A stretch of 64,000 bases of DNA from positions 248,001 through 312,000 of the forward strand of contig BRXU01000026.1 of NCBI GenBank assembly GCA_030267565.1, given 5' to 3'. The translations under genes and the position numbers were made by a program. Of this stretch, positions 56,269 through 64,000 are shown piece after piece (position 1 is the first letter of the stretch; each line of letters starts with the position of its first letter). The DNA is from Pleodorina starrii (lineage: Eukaryota > Chlorophyta > Chlorophyceae > Chlamydomonadales > Volvocaceae). A model generated the notes under the pieces. That model saw nothing but the letters and a program-made list of their open reading frames with translations, did no database searches and was not told where the DNA came from.

Positions 56269-56941
56269 TGGTGTACGACACACATTGAAACGCCAATAGT
56301 GACACTGCTGTTGCTGTGTACGAGTGCAGGATGCCGTGTTCTTGTTGATTGACTTGTAAACTATAAACTATAAACTATATATATAGGATCCCAATTTACA
56401 TGGGCAAGGGGCGTTGGTTGGAGGGGAGGAGGGAGCGGGTGATGGTGGGAGCGGCTCCTGCTGTAGCAGCGCCTTGGCTGTCGTGTTGTGGCAGCAGTTG
56501 GGCTAGCTCCTTGCTGTGCTGGCTCTCGCGGAGCCCTTGGTGAGGGGACTCAGCCCCGAGGTAGCTCGCTCTCGTGCGGGACCGTGTCTGGCCTGGGTAG
56601 AGGCTTTCCCTTGCCTCGTAGTTTTGGGTGTGCGGTGCGTGGTGCCTCCCCGAGCTGCACGCGGCGGGACAGACGGATGTAGCCGCGAACCCGCCCCTGT
56701 GCTATGTTCCGGCCCGGTCAGGGCCCCCGCCCGGTGCTCGTTCTGCCTCATGGTGAGTCGCCCACAGTGTAACCACGCACCCGTTAACACCATTCTCACC
56801 TTTCCTGCCCTTATTAGGCCTCCCTTGCCATTTGTTTCCCTTTTTTCATTTCACTGATTGACATCTCTTTGCTTCCTCGCTCAGGTGCTTGTGTATGCAG
56901 GTGCCTATCCTTACGGAAAAGGTCTGACAGACAAGTGTCTT

Positions 56942-57048
56942 TGACGAGGATGGGATTTGAACCCACGCCCTTACGTACTAGAAGTTTCTCCCTGAATTAC
57001 TCCAGGTAGCCCTGAATCTAGCGCCTTAGACCGCTCGGCCACCTCGTC
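56942..57048 (-). tRNA. tRNA-Leu(CAG) copy 18, variable-arm variant
   Basis: One change in the variable arm (TAC for TCC) and one in the 3' flank; the rest is intact. Confidence 0.7.
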
Positions 57049-57710
57049 TGGTGTACGACACACATTGAAACGCCAATAGTGACACTGCTGTTGCTGTGTA
57101 CGAGTGCAGGATGCCGTGTTCTTGTTGATTGACTTGTAAACTATATATATATAGGATCCCAATTTACATGGGCAAGGGGCGTTGGTTGGAGGGGAGGAGG
57201 GAGCGGGTGATGGTGGGAGCGGCTCCTGCTGTAGCAGCGCCTTGGCTGTCGTGTTGTGGCAGCAGTTGGGCTAGCTCCTTGCTGTGCTGGCTCTCGCGGA
57301 GCCCTTGGTGAGGGGACTCAGCCCCGAGGTAGCTCGCTCTCGTGCGGGACCGTGTCTGGCCTGGGTAGAGGCTTTCCCTTGCCTCGTAGTTTTGGGTGTG
57401 CGGTGCGTGGTGCCTCCCCGAGCTGCACGCGGCGGGACAGACGGATGTAGCCGCGAACCCGCCCCTGTGCTATGTTCCGGCCCGGTCAGGGCCCCCGCCC
57501 GGTGCTCGTTCTGCCTCATGGTGAGTCGCCCACAGTGTAACCACGCACCCGTTAACACCATTCTCACCTTTCCTGCCCTTATTAGGCCTCCCTTGCCATT
57601 TGTTTCCCTTTTTTCATTTTCACTGATTGACATCTCTTTGCTTCCTCGCTCAGGTGCTTGTGTATGCAGGTGCCTATCCTTACGGAAAAGGTCTGACAGA
57701 CAAGTGTCAT

Positions 57711-57816
57711 TGACGAGGATGGGATTTGAACCCACGCCCTTACGGGTCTAAAAGTTTCTCCCTGAAACTCGAGGTAGCCCTGAATCTAGCGCCTTAGACC
57801 GCTCGGCCACCTCGTC
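57711..57816 (-). pseudogene. tRNA-Leu(CAG) copy 19, disrupted anticodon region
   Basis: The intron and 3' side of the anticodon stem are scrambled (plus strand GGGTCTAAAAG and GAAACTCGAGG), and the copy is one base shorter. Pairing with CTAGA is weakened. Confidence 0.6.
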
Positions 57817-58480
57817 TGGTGTACGACACACATTGAAACGCCAATAGTGACACTGCTGTTGCTGTGTACGAGTGCAGGATGCCGTGTTCTTGTTGATTGA
57901 CTTGTAAACTATATATATATATAGGATCCCAATTTACATGGGCAAGGGGCGTTGGTTGGAGGGGAGGAGGGAGCGGGTGATGGTGGGAGCGGCTCCTGCT
58001 GTAGCAGCGCCTTGGCTGTCGTGTTGTGGCAGCAGTTGGGCTAGCTCCTTGCTGTGCTGGCTCTCGCGGAGCCCTTGGTGAGGGGACTCAGCCCCGAGGT
58101 AGCTCGCTCTCGTGCGGGACCGTGTCTGGCCTGGGTAGAGGCTTTCCCTTGCCTCGTAGTTTTGGGTGTGCGGTGCGTGGTGCCTCCCCGAGCTGCACGC
58201 GGCGGGACAGACGGATGTAGCCGCGAACCCGCCCCTGTGCTATGTTCCGGCCCGGTCAGGGCCCCCGCCCGGTGCTCGTTCTGCCTCATGGTGAGTCGCC
58301 CACAGTGTAACCACGCACCCGTTAACACCATTCTCACCTTTCCTGCCCTTATTAGGCCTCCCTTGCCATTTGTTTCCCTTTTTTCATTTTCACTGATTGA
58401 CATCTCTTTGCTTCCTCGCTCAGGTGCTTGTGTATGCAGGTGCCTATCCTTACGGAAAAGGTCTGACAGACAAGTGTCAT

Positions 58481-58587
58481 TGACGAGGATGGGATTTGAA
58501 CCCACGCCCTTACGGACTAGAAGTTTCTCCCTGAATTACTCCAGGTAGCCCTGAATCTAGCGCCTTAGACCGCTCGGCCACCTCGTC
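58481..58587 (-). tRNA. tRNA-Leu(CAG) copy 20
   Basis: Matches the reference. Confidence 0.85.
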
Positions 58588-59259
58588 TGGTGTACGACAC
58601 ACATTGAAACGCCAATAGTGACACTGCTGTTGCTGTGTACGAGTGCAGGATGCCGTGTTCTTGTTGATTGACTTGTAAACTATAAACTATAAACTATATA
58701 TAGGATCCCAATTTACATGGGCAAGGGGCGTTGGTTGGAGGGGAGGAGGGAGCGGGTGATGGTGGGAGCGGCTCCTGCTGTAGCAGCGCCTTGGCTGTCG
58801 TGTTGTGGCAGCAGTTGGGCTAGCTCCTTGCTGTGCTGGCTCTCGCGGAGCCCTTGGTGAGGGGACTCAGCCCCGAGGTAGCTCGCTCTCGTGCGGGACC
58901 GTGTCTGGCCTGGGTAGAGGCTTTCCCTTGCCTCGTAGTTTTGGGTGTGCGGTGCGTGGTGCCTCCCCGAGCTGCACGCGGCGGGACAGACGGATGTAGC
59001 CGCGAACCCGCCCCTGTGCTATGTTCCGGCCCGGTCAGGGCCCCCGCCCGGTGCTCGTTCTGCCTCATGGTGAGTCGCCCACAGTGTAACCACGCACCCG
59101 TTAACACCATTCTCACCTTTCCTGCCCTTATTAGGCCTCCCTTGCCATTTGTTTCCCTTTTTTCATTTTCACTGATTGACATCTCTTTGCTTCCTCGCTC
59201 AGGTGCTTGTGTATGCAGGTGCCTATCCTTACGGAAAAGGTCTGACAGACAAGTGTCAT

Positions 59260-59366
59260 TGACGAGGATGGGATTTGAACCCACGCCCTTACGGACTAGA
59301 AGTTTCTCCCTGAATTACTCCAGGTAGCCCTGAATCTAGCGCCTTAGACCGCTCGGCCACCTCGTC
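59260..59366 (-). tRNA. tRNA-Leu(CAG) copy 21
   Basis: Matches the reference. Confidence 0.85.
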
Positions 59367-60037
59367 TGGTGTACGACACACATTGAAACGCCAATAGTGA
59401 CACTGCTGTTGCTGTGTACGAGTGCAGGATGCCGTGTTCTTGTTGATTGACTTGTAAACTATAAACTATAAACTATATATAGGATCCCAATTTACATGGG
59501 CAAGGGGCGTTGGTTGGAGGGGAGGAGGGAGCGGGTGATGGTGGGAGCGGCTCCTGCTGTAGCAGCGCCTTGGCTGTCGTGTTGTGGCAGCAGTTGGGCT
59601 AGCTCCTTGCTGTGCTGGCTCTCGCGGAGCCCTTGGTGAGGGGACTCAGCCCCGAGGTAGCTCGCTCTCGTGCGGGACCGTGTCTGGCCTGGGTAGAGGC
59701 TTTCCCTTGCCTCGTAGTTTTGGGTGTGCGGTGCGTGGTGCCTCCCCGAGCTGCACGCGGCGGGACAGACGGATGTAGCCGCGAACCCGCCCCTGTGCTA
59801 TGTTCCGGCCCGGTCAGGGCCCCCGCCCGGTGCTCGTTCTGCCTCATGGTGAGTCGCCCACAGTGTAACCACGCACCCGTTAACACCATTCTCACCTTTC
59901 CTGCCCTTATTAGGCCTCCCTTGCCATTTGTTTCCCTTTTTTCATTTCACTGATTGACATCTCTTTGCTTCCTCGCTCAGGTGCTTGTGTATGCAGGTGC
60001 CTATCCATACGGAAAAGGTCTGACAGACAAGTGTCAT

Positions 60038-60144
60038 TGATGAGGATGGGATTTCAACCCACGCCCTTACGGACTAGAAATTTCTCCCTGAATTACTCCA
60101 GGTAGCCCTGAATCTAGCGCCTTAGACCGCTCGGCCACCTCGTC
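60038..60144 (-). pseudogene. tRNA-Leu(CAG) copy 22, decayed
   Basis: Box B reads GGTTGAAATCC, losing the invariant C56, and the acceptor 3' strand reads CCTCATC, causing an A-C mismatch. Confidence 0.65.
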
Positions 60145-60806
60145 TGGTGTACGACACGTATTGAAACGCCAATAGTGACACTGCTGTTGCTGTGTACGAG
60201 TGCAGGATGCCGTGTTCTTGTTGATTGACTTGTAAACTATATATATATAGGATCCCAATTTACATGGGCAAGGGGCGTTGGTTGGAGGGGAGGAGGGAGC
60301 GGGTGATGGTGGGAGCGGCTCCTGCTGTAGCAGCGCCTTGGCTGTCGTGTTGTGGCAGCAGTTGGGCTAGCTCCTTGCTGTGCTGGCTCTCGCGGAGCCC
60401 TTGGTGAGGGGACTCAGCCCCGAGGTAGCTCGCTCTCGTGCGGGACCGTGTCTGGCCTGGGTAGAGGCTTTCCCTTGCCTCGTAGTTTTGGGTGTGCGGT
60501 GCGTGGTGCCTCCCCGAGCTGCACGCGGCGGGACAGACGGATGTAGCCGCGAACCCGCCCCTGTGCTATGTTCCGGCCCGGTCAGGGCCCCCGCCCGGTG
60601 CTCGTTCTGCCTCATGGTGAGTCGCCCACAGTGTAACCACGCACCCGTTAACACCATTCTCACCTTTCCTGCCCTTATTAGGCCTCCCTTGCCATTTGTT
60701 TCCCTTTTTTCATTTTCACTGATTGACATCTCTTTGCTTCCTCGCTCAGGTGCTTGTGTATGCAGGTGCCTATCCATACGGAAAAGGTCTGACAGACAAG
60801 TGTCAT

Positions 60807-60913
60807 TGACGAGGATGGGATTTCAACCCACGCCCTTACGGACTAGAAGTTTCTCCCTGAATTACTCCAGGTAGCCCTGAATCTAGCGCCTTAGACCGCT
60901 CGGCCACCTCGTC
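60807..60913 (-). pseudogene. tRNA-Leu(CAG) copy 23, T-loop C56G
   Basis: GGTTGAAATCC box B; acceptor stem intact. Confidence 0.6.
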
Positions 60914-61575
60914 TGGTGTACGACACACATTGAAACGCCAATAGTGACACTGCTGTTGCTGTGTACGAGTGCAGGATGCCGTGTTCTTGTTGATTGACTT
61001 GTAAACTATATATATATAGGATCCCAATTTACATGGGCAAGGGGCGTTGGTTGGAGGGGAGGAGGGAGCGGGTGATGGTGGGAGCGGCTCCTGCTGTAGC
61101 AGCGCCTTGGCTGTCGTGTTGTGGCAGCAGTTGGGCTAGCTCCTTGCTGTGCTGGCTCTCGCGGAGCCCTTGGTGAGGGGACTCAGCCCCGAGGTAGCTC
61201 GCTCTCGTGCGGGACCGTGTCTGGCCTGGGTAGAGGCTTTCCCTTGCCTCGTAGTTTTGGGTGTGCGGTGCGTGGTGCCTCCCCGAGCTGCACGCGGCGG
61301 GACAGACGGATGTAGCCGCGAACCCGCCCCTGTGCTATGTTCCGGCCCGGTCAGGGCCCCCGCCCGGTGCTCGTTCTGCCTCATGGTGAGTCGCCCACAG
61401 TGTAACCACGCACCCGTTAACACCATTCTCACCTTTCCTGCCCTTATTAGGCCTCCCTTGCCATTTGTTTCCCTTTTTTCATTTTCACTGATTGACATCT
61501 CTTTGCTTCCTCGCTCAGGTGCTTGTGTATGCAGGTGCCTATCCATACGGAAAAGGTCTGACAGACAAGTGTCAT

Positions 61576-61682
61576 TGACGAGGATGGGATTTCAACCCAC
61601 GCCCTTACGGACTAGAAGTTTCTCCCTGAATTACTCCAGGTAGCCCTGAATCTAGCGCCTTAGACCGCTCGGCCACCTCGTC
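61576..61682 (-). pseudogene. tRNA-Leu(CAG) copy 24, T-loop C56G
   Basis: Same state as copy 23. Confidence 0.6.
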
Positions 61683-62342
61683 TGGTGTACGACACGTATT
61701 GAAACGCCAATAGTGACACTGCTGTTGCTGTGTACGAGTGCAGGATGCCGTGTTCTTGTTGATTGACTTGTAAACTATATATATAGGATCCCAATTTACA
61801 TGGGCAAGGGGCGTTGGTTGGAGGGGAGGAGGGAGCGGGTGATGGTGGGAGCGGCTCCTGCTGTAGCAGCGCCTTGGCTGTCGTGTTGTGGCAGCAGTTG
61901 GGCTAGCTCCTTGCTGTGCTGGCTCTCGCGGAGCCCTTGGTGAGGGGACTCAGCCCCGAGGTAGCTCGCTCTCGTGCGGGACCGTGTCTGGCCTGGGTAG
62001 AGGCTTTCCCTTGCCTCGTAGTTTTGGGTGTGCGGTGCGTGGTGCCTCCCCGAGCTGCACGCGGCGGGACAGACGGATGTAGCCGCGAACCCGCCCCTGT
62101 GCTATGTTCCGGCCCGGTCAGGGCCCCCGCCCGGTGCTCGTTCTGCCTCATGGTGAGTCGCCCACAGTGTAACCACGCACCCGTTAACACCATTCTCACC
62201 TTTCCTGCCCTTATTAGGCCTCCCTTGCCATTTGTTTCCCTTTGTTCATTTTCACTGATTGACATCTCTTTGCTTCCTCGCTCAGGTGCTTGTTCATGCA
62301 GGTGCCTATCCTTACGGAAAAGGTCTGACAGACAAGTGTCAT

Positions 62343-62449
62343 TGATGAGGATGGGATTTCAACCCACGCCCTTACGGACTAGAAATTTCTCCCTGAATTA
62401 CTCCAGGTAGCCCTGAATCTAGCACCTTAGACCGCTAAGCCACCTCGTC
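62343..62449 (-). pseudogene. tRNA-Leu(CAG) copy 25, most decayed
   Basis: Acceptor mismatch, C56G, and altered D arm and anticodon-side bases (GGCTTAGCGG, AAGGTGCT). Confidence 0.65.
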
Positions 62450-63106
62450 TGGAATACGACACACATTGAAACGCCAATAGTGACACTGCTGTTGCTGTGT
62501 ACGAGTGCAGGATGCCGTGTTCTTGTTGATTGACTTGTAAACTATATATATATAGGATCCCAATTTACATGGGCAAGGGGCGTTGGTTGGAGGGGAGGAG
62601 GGAGCGGGTGATGGTGGGAGCGGCTCCTGCTGTAGCAGCGCCTTGGCTGTCGTGTTGTGGCAGCAGTTGGGCTAGCTCCTTGCTGTGCTGGCTCTCGCGA
62701 AGCCCTTGGTCAGGGACTCAGCCCCGAGGTAGCTCGCTCTCGTGCGGGACCGTGTCTGGCCTGGGTAGAGGCTTTCCCTTGCCTCGTAGTTTTGGGTGTG
62801 CGGTGGTGCCTCCCCGAGCTGCACGCGGCGGGACAGACGGATGTAGCCGCGAACCCGCCCCTGTGCTATGTTCCGGCCCGGTCAGGGCCCCCGCCCGGTG
62901 CTCGTTCTGCCTCATGGTGAGTCGCCCACAGTGTAACCACGCACCCGTTAACACCATTCTCACCTTTCCTGCCCTTATTAGGCCTCCCTTGCCATTTGTT
63001 TCCCTTTTTTCATTTTCACTGATTGACATCTCTTTGCTTCCTCGCTCAGGTGCTTGTGTATGCAGGTGCCTATCCATACGGAAAAGGTCTGACAGACAAG
63101 TGTCAT

Positions 63107-63213
63107 TGATGAGGATGGGATTTCAACCCACGCCCTTACGGACTAGAAATTTCTCCCTGAATTACTCCAGGTAGCCCTGAATCTAGCGCCTTAGACCGCT
63201 CGGCCACCTCGTC
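63107..63213 (-). pseudogene. tRNA-Leu(CAG) copy 26, decayed
   Basis: C56G plus the CCTCATC acceptor change. Confidence 0.65.
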
Positions 63214-63868
63214 TGGTGTACGACACGTATTGAAACGCCAATAGTGACACTGCTGTTGCTGTGTACGAGTGCAGGATGCCGTGTTCTTGTTGATTGACTT
63301 GTAAACTATATATATAGGATCCCAATTTACATGGGCAAGGGGCGTTGGTTGGAGGGGAGGAGGGAGCGGGTGATGGTGGGAGCGGCTCCTGCTGTAGCAG
63401 CGCCTTGGCTGTCGTGTTGTGGCAGCAGTTGGGCTAGCTCCTTGCTGTGCTGGCTCTCGCGAAGCCCTTGGTCAGGGACTCAGCCCCGAGGTAGCTCGCT
63501 CTCGTGCGGGACCGTGTCTGGCCTGGGTAGAGGCTTTCCCTTGCCTCGTAGTTTTGGGTGTGCGGTGGTGCCTCCCCGAGCTGCACGCGGCGGGACAGAC
63601 GGATGTAGCCGCGAACCCGCCCCTGTGCTATGTTCCGGCCCGGTCAGGGCCCCCGCCCGGTGCTCGTTCTGCCTCATGGTGAGTCGCCCACAGTGTAACC
63701 ACGCACCCGTTAACACCATTCTCACCTTTCCTGCCCTTATTAGGCCTCCCTTGCCATTTGTTTCCCTTTTTTCATTTTCACTGATTGACATCTCTTTGCT
63801 TCCTCGCTCAGGTGCTTGTGTATGCAGGTGCCTATCCATACGGAAAAGGTCTGACAGACAAGTGTCAT

Positions 63869-63975
63869 TGATGAGGATGGGATTTCAACCCACGCCCTTA
63901 CGGACTAGAAATTTCTCCCTGAATTACTCCAGGTAGCCCTGAATCTAGCGCCTTAGACCGCTCGGCCACCTCGTC
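63869..63975 (-). pseudogene. tRNA-Leu(CAG) copy 27, decayed
   Basis: Same changes as copy 26. The unit is cut by the window end. Confidence 0.65.
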
Positions 63976-64000
63976 TGGTGTACGACACGTATTGAAACGC

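Larger units (their letters stand above)
43263..64000 (-). repeat. tRNA-Leu(CAG) satellite, about 27 tandem units
   Basis: Head-to-tail units of 751-781 bases continuing past the window end. GGATCC landmarks lie at 43332, 44096, 44859, 45622, 46383, 47146, 47909, 48672, 49435, 50186, 50965, 51746, 52513, 53284, 54057, 54828, 55605, 56386, 57154, 57924, 58703, 59482, 60250, 61019, 61786, 62555 and 63317. Each unit contains, on the plus strand, a TATATATA tract, a ~450-base GC-rich body, a donor/acceptor-like pair (GTGAGT and TTCCTCGCTCAG), and the complement of an intron-containing tRNA-Leu gene. A TTTT run ~25-30 bases after the tRNA 3' end could terminate Pol III. A GCGT insertion marks most units from 50186 to 61786 (54828 lacks it). 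It shifts the 172-residue plus-strand frame, so that frame is not protein-coding. Confidence 0.93.

Noticed and set aside
60836..61027. 63-residue minus frame with DEVAERSKALDSG
   Set aside because: This is the well-known artefact of translating a tRNA-Leu gene.
43263..64000. CRISPR-like array
   Set aside because: The repeats are ~770 bases, contiguous and without unique spacers, in a eukaryotic genome.
43263..64000. tRNA-derived SINE insertions instead of a tandem satellite
   Set aside because: Flanks are the same in every unit, without target duplications or tails between units, and the tRNA exons stay intact in many copies.

Overview
The window looks like nuclear DNA of a green alga, probably a chlorophycean (volvocine) relative. 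The evidence is GC-rich, intron-dense genes with GT/AG introns of 180-900 bases, Ala/Gly/Pro-rich proteins, a plastid fibrillin, and LINE and chromovirus families of the kind known from these algae. The species cannot be named from sequence alone. I see no bacterial signals.

Layout. (1) 1-6654: repeat-littered DNA of moderate GC with no well-supported gene, only a weak secreted-protein reading frame. (2) 6655-14319, plus strand: an 11-exon gene for a 785-residue PUB+UBX protein (UBXN6/UBXD1-like cofactor of Cdc48/p97). All ten splice junctions keep frame. (3) 16649-20527, minus strand: six exons of a plastid-lipid-associated protein/fibrillin gene, converging on the UBX gene; the transit-peptide exon is unresolved. 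Introns of both genes carry copies of a short dispersed element placed close to splice sites. (4) 21699-23444: a degenerate piece of a ~770-base satellite, split by two PIF/Harbinger-type MITEs that share a TTA target. (5) 23445-41202: ten head-to-tail copies of a 5'-truncated LINE tail (1.91 kb and 1.36 kb forms, minus strand). Unit 2 holds a hAT-type MITE and unit 9 holds a rearranged Ty3/gypsy chromovirus with a 5-base target duplication. (6) 41203-43262: unassigned DNA, a 47-base scrap of the satellite that continues the unit broken at 23444, and a ~90-98 base GC-rich minisatellite. (7) 43263-64000, running off the end: about 27 head-to-tail copies of the 751-781 base satellite, each with an intron-containing tRNA-Leu(CAG) gene or its decayed copy on the minus strand.

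Taken together, two single-copy genes border a large repeat domain built from a tRNA satellite, a LINE-derived tandem array and nested transposons. A pericentromeric or subtelomeric position is likely but is an inference. The most unusual content is the tRNA-Leu satellite, the tandemly amplified LINE tail with fixed junctions, the self-rearranged chromovirus, and the splice-site-adjacent intronic element.
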